Of a DNA stretch of 64,000 nucleotides, positions 1 through 11,736 are shown piece by piece; the stretch's first letter is position 1, and every line of letters begins with the position of its first letter. The stretch spans positions 186,001 to 250,000 of the forward strand of contig JADKKI010000006.1 of the NCBI GenBank assembly GCA_016720595.1, in the 5' to 3' direction. A model generated the notes under the pieces. The model saw only the letters and a program-made list of their open reading frames with translations. It was not told the DNA's origin and ran no database searches. The DNA is from Myxococcales bacterium. Its GTDB lineage: Bacteria > Myxococcota_A > Polyangia > Haliangiales > Haliangiaceae. Position numbers and translations under genes: made by a program.

Positions 1-393
1 GAGCTCAGGAAGACCCCGATGCCCCGCCAGCGCACGGGGAAGACGCGGCCTCCGCCGATGCTCGATCGCACCGCGCTGGGGTACCAGTCGGGTTCCGGCG
101 CTCAGTCCGCGGTGGTCCGGCTCGGCCTGGCGCCCCACGTGTCGTCGCGGCTCGGCTGGCTGGTCGATCGGGTGGTCCCGCAGGACTTCCAGATCGACTC
201 CCGCGAGCGCAAGGTGCTCAATGCACTCGGCGATCACGAGCTGACGGCCAAGGCGATCGGGCAGATGCTCGATGTGACCGATGCCATGACCTTCATGGAG
301 GACCTCACCCGCAAGCTCGAAGGGTATGGCCTCGATCTCGTCGAACCGGGGAACCCTCACGGCGGCGAACCGACGTACCGGCTAAGGCGCTGA
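1..393 (+). CDS. C-terminal end of an unrecognised protein (partial)
   Basis: Reading frame 1 is open from the first base of the window to a TGA at 391-393, so the true start probably lies upstream. About 130 residues are visible. I do not recognise the family. The middle is basic and Pro-rich. The last ~70 residues contain a small helical segment (RERKVLNALGDHELTAKAIG) that reads like a winged-helix or HTH-type module, followed by a second helix pair and a basic end. An in-frame ATG at 19 could be an internal start, but no good ribosome site precedes it. The gene ends 53 bases before the trigger factor start, on the same strand. Function unknown. Confidence 0.5.
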   Translation, partial: ELRKTPMPRQRTGKTRPPPMLDRTALGYQSGSGAQSAVVRLGLAPHVSSRLGWLVDRVVPQDFQIDSRERKVLNALGDHELTAKAIGQMLDVTDAMTFMEDLTRKLEGYGLDLVEPGNPHGGEPTYRLRR

Positions 394-446
394 CACCTAG
401 CGCTGGCCTGTGGTAACCACTCGTGCTCCGTAGCCCGAGGAAGACC

Positions 447-1826
447 ATGCAGGTACGCATCGAAGACGTTTCGCCGGTCGAGAAGAAGATGTTCGTCGAG
501 ATCCCGTGGGAGACGGTGAGCGCGAAGCTCGGGGAGGCCTACAAGGATCTGGGCAAGGGTGTCGCCCTCAAGGGCTTCCGCAAGGGCAAGGTCCCGCGCC
601 CGGTGCTCGAGCAGGTCTACGGCCAGCGCATCAACGCCGAGGTCGCCTACCAGCTCGTCCGCGAGTCGTTCTTCCGCGCCTCCGAGGAGCACAGCCTCGC
701 CGCCGTGGCCGAGCCGCGCGTCGAGGAGGCCGCCCCGATCAAGAAGGGCCAGCCGTTCACGTTCTCCGCGATCATCGAGATCCGCGGCGAGGTCAAGGTC
801 TCGGACTTCAAGGGTCTCAACATCGAGCGCCGCAAGCTCGCCATCAAGGACGAGGCCGTCGACGAGGCGCTCGCGCAGCTCCGCCGCGAGCACACCGAGC
901 TGAAGCCGATCGAGGGCCGTGATGTCACGGCCGCCGGCGACATCGTCGGGCTCTCGGTCACGGGCACGATCGGCGAGCACCAGATCAACCAGCCGCAGTT
1001 CGCGGTGGATCTCGACGATGCCGAGCGCGAGCCGCTCCCGGGCATGCGCGACGCGCTGCTCGGCGTGCCGATCGACACCAAGGACAAGCAGCTCGAGATC
1101 ATGGTCCCCGACGACCACAAGGACGAATCGATCCGTGGCCGCAAGGCGATCCTGACCGTCACGATCCTCGAGGCGCGCGCCAAGGACGTCCCGGCACTCG
1201 ACGACGAGTTCGCGAAGGACACCGGCAAGGCCGACACCCTCGACGGCCTCAAGGCCGCGCTCCGCAAGGAGCTCGAGGACAAGGAGCAGGAAGTGATCGA
1301 TCGCGAGGCGCGCGAGGGCGTGCTGCGCGAGCTGATCAAGGGCAACCAGATCCCCGTGGCGGCCTCGCTGATCGAGCGCGCGGTGGAGATGCAGTACCAG
1401 CGCCTCCGGCAGATGCTCGGCATGAAGCCCGATCGCAACAACCCCACCGCCGGTCTGTCCGAGGATCTGCGCGAGAAGATGCGACCGGCCGGCGCCGACG
1501 AGGTCCGTGGCCAGCTGCTCCTCGAGGCGATCGCCGACAAGGAGAGCATCGCGGTCAGCGATGTCGAGCTGACGGCGCACATCGAGAACACCGCCAAGTC
1601 GCGGAACACCCCGGCCGCGAAGCTGCGCGCCGAGTGGCAGCGCGACGGTCGCCTCGACAACGTCACGTACTCGCTGCGGCAGGACAAGGTCCTCAAGTTC
1701 CTCGTCGACAACGCGAAGATCACCGAGGTCGAGAAGCTGACCGAGCAGGGCACGCCGCTCCCCGAGGCGCCCGCGCCGGCGCACGGACACGAGGGCCATG
1801 TCCACGGCCCCGACTGCGACCACTGA
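447..1826 (+). CDS. tig: Trigger factor, ribosome-associated chaperone and prolyl isomerase
   Basis: Trigger factor binds the ribosomal exit tunnel and shields nascent chains. The start at ATG 447 gives MQVRIEDVSPVEKK, the usual N-terminus, with a GAGGAAG ribosome site just upstream; a GTG at 423 is in frame but less likely. The ribosome-docking signature GFRKGKVPR lies near residues 45-53. A central FKBP-like PPIase domain (about 150-240) and the long helical C-terminal arms follow. At 459 residues it is slightly longer than usual because of a His-rich tail (HGHEGHVHGPDCDH) that could bind metal. Its TGA abuts the opposing gene's stop in a TGATCA palindrome. ClpP/ClpX genes, often next door, are not seen. 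Confidence 0.96.
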   Translation: MQVRIEDVSPVEKKMFVEIPWETVSAKLGEAYKDLGKGVALKGFRKGKVPRPVLEQVYGQRINAEVAYQLVRESFFRASEEHSLAAVAEPRVEEAAPIKKGQPFTFSAIIEIRGEVKVSDFKGLNIERRKLAIKDEAVDEALAQLRREHTELKPIEGRDVTAAGDIVGLSVTGTIGEHQINQPQFAVDLDDAEREPLPGMRDALLGVPIDTKDKQLEIMVPDDHKDESIRGRKAILTVTILEARAKDVPALDDEFAKDTGKADTLDGLKAALRKELEDKEQEVIDREAREGVLRELIKGNQIPVAASLIERAVEMQYQRLRQMLGMKPDRNNPTAGLSEDLREKMRPAGADEVRGQLLLEAIADKESIAVSDVELTAHIENTAKSRNTPAAKLRAEWQRDGRLDNVTYSLRQDKVLKFLVDNAKITEVEKLTEQGTPLPEAPAPAHGHEGHVHGPDCDH

Positions 1827-2771
1827 TCACGGATCGCGCGTGCGATAGAGGCTGAGTCCGAGCACCAAAGCGAGGACGAGGCCGACACCCGCGGCGGCGA
1901 ACCGCACGGGATCCACCCAGCGCATCGGCGCCGCGGTCACGTGCGGCGCCAGCTCGAGGACGAGGGGAGGGATCTTCCACTCTGGGGACAGTGCGAGCAG
2001 ACGCTGGACAGAGGTCGCGACGCTGGCGGGAATGATCGCGAACCGCCAGCCGCTCCCTGCGAGCTCGACGCGCACGGCATGACCCGCGAGGTTCTCCCGG
2101 GTGAGGGTGAAGTCGAGAGGGGTCGAGAGGACGAGCTCGCCCGTGATCTTCGACGCGGAATCGTACGGCGCGATCGGGACGGAGACGACCACGGCGAGCT
2201 GCTCGCGCCCATCGAGCTGGAACGAGATCGCGAGCCCGTGTGCTGACGCGATCGGCGGGGAGCCCTGGGGCAGTCGGAGCAGCACGTCGCGCGCGCCGTC
2301 GCGAAGCTGGACGACCTCGAGGGTCTGGTTGAGGTTCCGAGGGAGCTGGAGCTCGCTCGTGACCAGGTCCTTCACGGTCGCTGCATCGGTCATCACGCCG
2401 GCGCGGATCTGCGGGCCGCCCGCCATGGTTTCGGCCTGGACGAGCACCGACTTCGTGGTGGTCTCGAAGATCATCGCGAGACGCTGCGCCTCTGCGTCGA
2501 TCGCGCTCGTCGTCTCGGGGGCGACGACCTCCTTGCCGTAGACCGGGACCACCGTGAGCGCTCCGGCGAGGGCGAACAGGACGAGGGCAAACACGGCGAG
2601 CGTGAGGTGGAGGAGGCGACGCGCACGGACGATGCGGGGGAGCTCGTCGGTGGTGTCCCCGACCTCCACTCGAAGCTCCCGTCCTGGCTCGTCCACGGGG
2701 AAACGGTACACCCAGGGCAGCTCCGGCAACCCGCCCGGGCTGCCCCCGGCCTCGACGTGACCGCCATTCAA
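1827..2771 (-). CDS. Membrane protein with two TM helices and an extracytoplasmic sensor-like domain
   Basis: The 314-residue product has a ~50 residue cytoplasmic N-terminus, a TM helix at about 53-75, a ~210 residue extracytoplasmic region and a second TM helix at about 289-308 with a short basic tail. This is the topology of a Cache/PAS-like sensor, but no signalling output domain follows, so it could be a partner rather than a complete receptor. The start is uncertain: the longest frame begins with TTG at 2771. Only 34 bases separate it from the divergent kinase gene at 2806, so the two may be co-regulated. I do not recognise the family. Confidence 0.7.
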   Translation of the reverse strand: MNGGHVEAGGSPGGLPELPWVYRFPVDEPGRELRVEVGDTTDELPRIVRARRLLHLTLAVFALVLFALAGALTVVPVYGKEVVAPETTSAIDAEAQRLAMIFETTTKSVLVQAETMAGGPQIRAGVMTDAATVKDLVTSELQLPRNLNQTLEVVQLRDGARDVLLRLPQGSPPIASAHGLAISFQLDGREQLAVVVSVPIAPYDSASKITGELVLSTPLDFTLTRENLAGHAVRVELAGSGWRFAIIPASVATSVQRLLALSPEWKIPPLVLELAPHVTAAPMRWVDPVRFAAAGVGLVLALVLGLSLYRTRDP

Positions 2772-2805
2772 TGGCCCGGACGTACGGGCACGATAGAGTC
2801 AAGGG

Positions 2806-4773
2806 ATGGAGTCCGACCCGACCCATCCGGGCATCACGGGGGAGAAGCACCCGACCCTCGCAGAGCTCAAAGACGCCTCGCTTCCGCACGTCCACACTCA
2901 CCTCGCGAGCTGTTCGATGTGTCGGTCGGTGGTGGCCTCGAGCGAGGAGCACCACAGCGCGCCGATCGCGCTCGATCTCCCGAAGGGGCTGGTCAGCGAG
3001 AACGCGTTCCGGTGGCCGGCAGATCCGATCGCGCGCGGCGGGATGGCCCAGATCTTCGCCGGTGAGGATCGCCGGCTCGGCCGCACCGTGATCCTCAAGG
3101 CGCCGCGCGAGGGCGAGGAGCTCGCGCCCGGGATGGCGCAGCTGTTCCAGCGACGGGTGACCACCGAGGCGCGGATCCTCGCGAAGCTCCAGCATCCTTC
3201 GATCGTCACGATCTACGAGCTCGGGAAGTCCACGGTGGGCTGGCCGTTCTGTGTGCTCGAGCGCGTCGAGGGTGTGGCGCTCCGGGATCGTCTCGACGAG
3301 CTCGCGGAGCTCGAGACCGATGGCAAGCCGCGCACGCGAGAACGCCTCGAGTTGCTCTCGAACCTCGTGGCGATCGCGGAGGCGCTCGCGTACGCACACG
3401 AGCGCAAGGTCGTGCATCGCGACTGCACGCCCAACAACATCATCCTCGGCAAGCGTGGTGAGGCCACGCTGATCGATTGGGGGATCGCGCGCGATCTCGA
3501 GGCACCGGGGGATGGAGATGCGCACGATCTGAACGATCAGCCGCCGTCGATGAGTGGGCGGATGGTGACGATCAGCGCGGGTACGCCGCCGTACCTCCCC
3601 CTCGAGCAGAGCCAGGGTCGCGCCGCGGAGCCGAGCTTCGATGTCTACAGCTTCGGCGTGACGCTGTACGAGGTGGTCTCGGGGACCACGCCGTTCGAGT
3701 GGAAGACCGTCGAGGGACCGGGTGCGCGGACCAAGCAGCTCCAGACGTTCCTCGATTGGCTCAAGCACGGCGAGCCGCCGCCGCCGGCGATGGCCAAGGA
3801 TCGCGAGCTCTCCGGGATCATCGCCAAGGCGATCACCCATGATCCGGCGCAGCGGTTCACCGCGGACGAGCTGGTCCGGGCGCTCAAGCAGTACCTGACC
3901 GGCGACCTCGTGTTCTCGCACCGCTATTCGCTGACCGGCCGGCTCTCGCGCTGGGCGCGGCGCCACAAGGCGACGACGGTGGCGACGGCGTCGCTGGTCG
4001 CGTTCGCCATCGTGGGCGCGCTGGTGTGGGCCCAGCTGCAGCGTCAGGCCAAGGAAGAGGCCGAGCTGAAGGCGATGGCCTCGGCGGCGAACGCCGATGC
4101 GAGCGAGAAGGGTCGCGCGGCCGACGAGGCCACGCGCGCCGCAGAGGAGGCGAAGGCGCTCGCCGAGGAGGCGCAGCGTCAGGGCAAGAATGCCGACGAG
4201 CTCCGTCGCGATGCCGAGGCGAAGCGCAAGGCCGCAGAGCAGATGCGCAACTCGGCGGATTCGGCGGCGAAGGCCGCGAAGGGGCAGGCCGACGACGCCT
4301 TCAAGCGGTTCCAGGAGGCGATGAAGAACAAGGAGGAGGCCGAGCGGCTGCGCGATGCGGCGAATGCCGAGCGCGATGCGGCGAAGGGCGCGCAGACCGA
4401 GGCCGAGCGGTTCCGCGATGCGGCGCGGCTCGCGCAGGCGGTGGCAGAAAAAGAGCGTGATGGCGCGAAGACCGCGCGCGACGGTGCCGAGAGAGAGCGC
4501 GACGCCGCAAAGCAAGCCGCCGCCGCCGCCGAGGCCGAGCGCGAGGCGGCGCGCACGGGTCAGGTCCGCGCGGAGCAGGATCGCGAGGCGGCGCGCACGG
4601 CACAGTCCAACGCGGAGCGCGAACGGGATGCGGCGGCGGCGGCGCGAGCGAGCGTGGAGCGCGAGCGCGACGAAGCACGGCGCAAGATCGCGGAGCTCGA
4701 GCAGCGCCTTCGTGATGCGCAGAACCAGCTCGGACCGCCGGGGCCGCCCCCGCCAAATCCGGGCGGGCCATGA
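2806..4773 (+). CDS. Membrane-anchored Ser/Thr kinase-like protein with zinc motif and long coiled coil
   Basis: A Hanks-type kinase domain spans about residues 65-365. The beta3 lysine (VILK, ~98) and the alphaC glutamate (TTEARIL) are present. The catalytic loop reads HRDCTPNN (~204-211), so the usual Ser/Thr kinase lysine is threonine, and the DFG motif is DWG (~224-226). An HxxxCxxC motif (H32, C36, C39) resembles the zf-HC2 fold of anti-sigma factors. A TM helix lies near 389-411. It is followed by ~230 residues of Ala/Glu/Arg heptad-like repeats (units such as AERERDAA) and a Pro-rich end, predicted as a long coiled coil outside the membrane. The catalytic changes leave activity uncertain. 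It is divergent from the two-TM gene at 2771. Confidence 0.88.
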   Translation: MESDPTHPGITGEKHPTLAELKDASLPHVHTHLASCSMCRSVVASSEEHHSAPIALDLPKGLVSENAFRWPADPIARGGMAQIFAGEDRRLGRTVILKAPREGEELAPGMAQLFQRRVTTEARILAKLQHPSIVTIYELGKSTVGWPFCVLERVEGVALRDRLDELAELETDGKPRTRERLELLSNLVAIAEALAYAHERKVVHRDCTPNNIILGKRGEATLIDWGIARDLEAPGDGDAHDLNDQPPSMSGRMVTISAGTPPYLPLEQSQGRAAEPSFDVYSFGVTLYEVVSGTTPFEWKTVEGPGARTKQLQTFLDWLKHGEPPPPAMAKDRELSGIIAKAITHDPAQRFTADELVRALKQYLTGDLVFSHRYSLTGRLSRWARRHKATTVATASLVAFAIVGALVWAQLQRQAKEEAELKAMASAANADASEKGRAADEATRAAEEAKALAEEAQRQGKNADELRRDAEAKRKAAEQMRNSADSAAKAAKGQADDAFKRFQEAMKNKEEAERLRDAANAERDAAKGAQTEAERFRDAARLAQAVAEKERDGAKTARDGAERERDAAKQAAAAAEAEREAARTGQVRAEQDREAARTAQSNAERERDAAAAARASVERERDEARRKIAELEQRLRDAQNQLGPPGPPPPNPGGP

Positions 4774-4800
4774 AGCGCGAGCGCGAGCGCGCCGCGGCTC

Positions 4801-5508
4801 CTACTCGGGCTTGGTCGCGATCAGCGCGGCGAGCGCGTGGAGCTCGGAAGACCGCACCGCGGGATCGTCGTTGACGACCTGGATGGTCGCGCGCCCCTCG
4901 GTCAGCGGATCGTTGATGACCTGCGCGGAGCGGACCGTTCCGTCGACGATGGCCACGAGCTTGTGGCCGGTGATGCGCGTGGTCAGTTCGCCGAACTGCT
5001 TGGCGCCGGCGGGTGTCAGCTCGAGGACCACGCGCGCGCCATTCTCGGGATCTTCGAGAGCTTCGACCTTTGCGATCGCGGTGGGGTCGAGCTCGACCTT
5101 GGCGAACAGGAAGTAGCTGCGCCAGATCCCCGGCTTTGGCTGTTCGTAGCCGAGCTCGCGTCCACCCGGCACCACGAACTTGGTGGCCTTGGTGGCGAGC
5201 TTCGCGAAGTAGGCGACGAGCGCCGTGCGCGAGCTCGCGGTCAGGTACGGGTCGGTATGCGCGACGCCGTTGTTCGCGCGCCACTTGTCGACGACGGCCG
5301 TGATCCCTTCCGCCTCGGGCTCGGCCGCGCTGCCGGCGGTCTGGCCGAGGTGCAGATAGATCCCGTTCATGAACGGCGAGCCGTCATCCACGACCTTGAA
5401 CTGGAGGCCGCGCGGGGGACCGGGCGCCGGCTTCGGCGCTTCCTTCGCGGGTTCCGAGCCGCATGCGACCAGCACACCAAAGGCAACGGCCAGGGCTCGC
5501 GAGCTCAT
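4801..5508 (-). CDS. Lipoprotein with a SecD P1-head-like domain
   Basis: The ATG at 5508 opens a lipoprotein signal (lipobox VLVACGSE, Cys16) followed by a Pro/Lys-rich linker. The C-terminal half (about 140-220) has the pattern GARVVLELTPAGAKQF, then ITGHKLVAIVDG and VRSAQVINDPLTEGRA. This matches the head subdomain of the first periplasmic domain of SecD, in which a phrase like GKRLAIVLDG-VxSAPVIxxPI occurs. Here it stands without SecD membrane helices. Known: the SecD head handles exported chains. Inferred: an envelope-located binding protein. It converges with the kinase gene at 4773. No partner gene is evident. Confidence 0.72.
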   Translation of the reverse strand: MSSRALAVAFGVLVACGSEPAKEAPKPAPGPPRGLQFKVVDDGSPFMNGIYLHLGQTAGSAAEPEAEGITAVVDKWRANNGVAHTDPYLTASSRTALVAYFAKLATKATKFVVPGGRELGYEQPKPGIWRSYFLFAKVELDPTAIAKVEALEDPENGARVVLELTPAGAKQFGELTTRITGHKLVAIVDGTVRSAQVINDPLTEGRATIQVVNDDPAVRSSELHALAALIATKPE

Positions 5509-5549
5509 GCTGCTCGTTCGTACGTTCCGGGCAGGGGCGTGTCAACCGT

Positions 5550-6215
5550 TCAGAACTCCGTCCCCATCCATTCGGCGAGCGAGCGAAACGAATTGTCGCC
5601 GATCACGATGTGATCGATGATCGGGATGCCGAGCACGCGCCCCACCTCGCGCAGGCGGCGCGTCAGCTCCAGATCCTCCGAGCTCGGTGTGGGATCACCG
5701 GACGGATGGTTGTGGACGAGCACTCCACCTGCAGCCGCCATCCGGATCAGCGGGCGGAACACCTCACGCGGATGCACCTCCACGCCGAGGACGGTGCCGC
5801 GCGCGACCTCGACGATGTCGAGAAGACCGTTCCGGATGTCGACGCCGATCGAGATGAACACCTCCTGCGTGAGCCCCGCGACCCGCGGCTTGACGCAGCG
5901 GAACACGTCCTCGGCACGCCCGAGGGTCTCGCGGTGCTGGACGGCATCGAGTGCGCGGCGGCCGAGCTCGAACGCCGCGGCCACACGCGCGGCGCGGGCC
6001 GAGCCGATGCCGGTGATCTGCGCGAGCTCGCGCACCGAGGACCGCGACAGTGGGCCCACGCCACCCGCGGAGCGGACGAGCTCGAGGGCGACCGCTCGGG
6101 CCGGGTGATCGCGGACGCCGGTGCCGAGGACGAGCGCGATCAGCTCCTCGTCACCGAGCTCCGTCGGCCCGCATCGCAACAGTCGTTCGCGTGGTCGTTC
6201 GTGATTCAGCTCCAT
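5550..6215 (-). CDS. radC: RadC-family JAB/MPN domain protein
   Basis: Starting at ATG 6215 (MELNHERPRERLL) gives 221 residues, the usual RadC length; the frame stays open further upstream but that part is unlike the family. A helix-hairpin-helix-like segment (ITGIGSARAARVAAAFELG, about 65-85) is followed by a JAMM metalloprotease-like core: EVHPREVF, then the metal motif LVHNHPSGDPTPSSED. The family is widespread, and despite the name its role in repair is not established. It is transcribed away from the kinase at 6342, with 126 bases between the two starts in which I see no strong promoter. Confidence 0.93.
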   Translation of the reverse strand: MELNHERPRERLLRCGPTELGDEELIALVLGTGVRDHPARAVALELVRSAGGVGPLSRSSVRELAQITGIGSARAARVAAAFELGRRALDAVQHRETLGRAEDVFRCVKPRVAGLTQEVFISIGVDIRNGLLDIVEVARGTVLGVEVHPREVFRPLIRMAAAGGVLVHNHPSGDPTPSSEDLELTRRLREVGRVLGIPIIDHIVIGDNSFRSLAEWMGTEF

Positions 6216-6341
6216 TCGCGAACAGCGCAGCAAGTGCCGCGCCAGCGCCGAACGTCGTGACGTCGAGGGGTTGCGTGTCCGGGTTGGCCGCCAGCCGGAC
6301 GCGCGACCGGCATCCGGACGGACAGGTGTTATCCTCCCCGC

Positions 6342-8429
<2,088 letters not shown>

Positions 8430-9742
8430 CTATTTGCCGCCAAGGCCGCGCTCGAGCTGCGCCCACGCATCCGCGAGCTGCCACTCTGCGGTGATCAGAT
8501 TTCCCTCGGCCGTGGTCACCGCGGTCTGGGCATCGGCGAGCTCGATCTGGCTGCCGAGGCCCTGCGTGTAGCGAGCGTCGGCGAGCTTGAGCTGCGCGCG
8601 GGCCGCGGTCACCGCCTCGTTCGAGGCCGTGACGTTCGCGCGGTGCGCGACGATCTGCTGCCGCGCCGAATCGAGCTCGGAGGTCAGCGACACGAGCACC
8701 GCATCGCGCTGGGCCTCGACCGTCATCACGGCCGCGCGCGCCGAACGGATATCTGCCGCGGATCGGCCACCATCGTAGAGCTGCCACGACAGCGTGAGCC
8801 CGGCGGTCCAGCTCGGCTGCGGCGACCAATCGTCCTGACCGGGACCCCACTGCGTGTTCGCGGAGGCGGAGAGCACGGGCCGACGCTCGGCCTCGGACGC
8901 CGTCACGCTGGCCTCGGCGGCGATCACCTGCTTCTCGAGCTGTACGAGCTCGGGGCGACGCTTGCGCGCGGTGCCGACGAGCGTGAGCAGGTCCGAGGGA
9001 TCCTGTGGGGGCGGCGTGGGCCACGCACCGTCGACGACGAACGTCACCGAGGGATCGAGCCAGCCGATCGCGAAGCGCAGGTTCGAGAGCGCCACGGCGG
9101 CGTTGCTCTGCGCCTGCGCCAGCGCCGAGCGCGCGTTCGCGGCGCGGGCCTGTGCCTGCACGACCTCGATCGGATCCTTCGCCTGCGCGGCGACGAACTT
9201 CCGCGCCTGATCGAGGTGCGCCTCTTCGCTCTTCACGGTGCTGTCGGCGACGGCGACGAGCCGGGCCCGGGCGATCGCCTCGAGGAACGCGATCGCGACC
9301 GAGCTGCGGATGTCGAGGTTGGTGGTGCCGAGGGAGGCGGCCGTGGCATCGGCGCTCGCCTCCGCGGCACGGATGTTCGCGGCGGTCTGGCCGAAGTCAT
9401 AGAGCCGCCAGTTCGCGCTGGCGGCGAACCCGGTGGAGAGGGTCGGGGAGAAGAAGCCACCCGAGGTGGCGCCGGTGGTGCTGACGGTCTGGCGCGAGGA
9501 GCTCTCGGCCACCGAGGCGCTGAGCGAGACCGTGGGCCGTTGCGCGACCTTCGCGGACTGGATCCGTGCGTTGGCCGCTTCGATCGAGGCCTTGGTGACG
9601 CGCACGCTCGGCTGCTGCACGAGCGCGATCTCGATCGCGTGGTCGAGGGTCAGGGTCTCGGTGCGGGGCTGCGCGGCCGCGGGAGCCGCGAAGGTGCCGA
9701 TGAGGGAGAGGGCCAGGACGAGGGACAGTGCGCGATGGGACT

Positions 9743-9746
<4 letters not shown>
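8430..9746 (-). CDS. TolC-family outer-membrane efflux channel
   Basis: This is a 438-residue outer membrane factor with a clear Sec signal peptide (MKSHRALSLVLALSLIG... AAAQP) and the duplicated OEP helical pattern. Long Ala/Gln/Glu-rich helices predominate, such as ARAANARSALAQAQSNAAVA and ARAQLKLADARYTQGLGSQ. TolC proteins form the trimeric exit duct of tripartite pumps. It is the last gene of the cluster running from 15181 and overlaps the permease start by four bases (9743-9746), so it is probably translated together with the pump. Confidence 0.93.
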
Positions 9747-10968
<1,222 letters not shown>

Positions 10969-10972
<4 letters not shown>

Positions 10973-11736
10973 GACGCCTTCTCCGCCACTCGCTTGTCGC
11001 TCGCATCGCGCTGGGCGGTGACACGGGCGAGCGCCGCCGCGGCATCGATCGGCGTCTGGGCCTTGTCGTCGATGATCAGGCCATCCCGCAGCGTGATCAC
11101 CCGGCTGGCGTACGCCGCGATGTCGGCCTCGTGGGTGACGAGGATCAGCGTCTTGCCTTGGGCGAGCAGCCCCTGAAGGATGCCCATCACCTCGTACGAG
11201 GTCTTGCTGTCGAGAGCGCCGGTGGGCTCGTCGGCCATGATGATCGGGGCATCGCAGACCAGGGCGCGGGCGATCGCCACGCGTTGCTGCTGGCCACCCG
11301 AGAGCTGACTCGGGTGGTGATCCTCGCGGCCCTTGAGGCTGACCTGTGCGAGCGCGGCCATCGCGCGGCGGTGGCGCTCGCGCGACGACACGCCCTGATA
11401 GAGGAGGGGCATCTCCACGTTCTCGAGGGCCGAGGTGCGGGAGAGCAGGTTGAAGCTCTGGAACACGAAGCCGATCATCCGGCCACGGATGTCCGCGAGC
11501 TCTGACTTCGACATGATGCCGACGTTCTTGCCGTTGATCTTGTAGGTGCCCTTCGAGGGCTGATCGAGGCAGCCCATGACGTTCATGAGCGTGGACTTGC
11601 CGGAGCCCGAGGTGCCCATGATCGCGAGCGAGGAGCCCGCCTCGATGGTGAGATCGACGCCGCGCAGCGCGTGGACGAGGTTGTCGCCCATCACGTACGT
11701 GCGCTCGATCCCCTTCATCTCGATCAGCGGCGGCAT
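10969..11736 (-). CDS. MacB/LolD-type ABC transporter ATPase
   Basis: This 255-residue ATPase has all the motifs: Walker [11 protein letters not shown]-loop FVFQSFNLL, signature [15 protein letters not shown], Walker [13 protein letters not shown] and H-loop LVTHEAD. The sequence is of the LolD/MacB (MJ0796) group that works with FtsX-type permeases. It shares one base with the end of the adaptor gene (TGATG) and four with the permease start, so adaptor, ATPase and permease are translationally coupled. A C-terminal extension of ~25 residues ([17 protein letters not shown]) is not part of the core fold. Confidence 0.95.

Noticed and set aside
357..1823. Long minus-strand frame opposite trigger factor
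   Set aside because: Trigger factor is unambiguous on the plus strand; the antisense frame is a GC-rich artefact.
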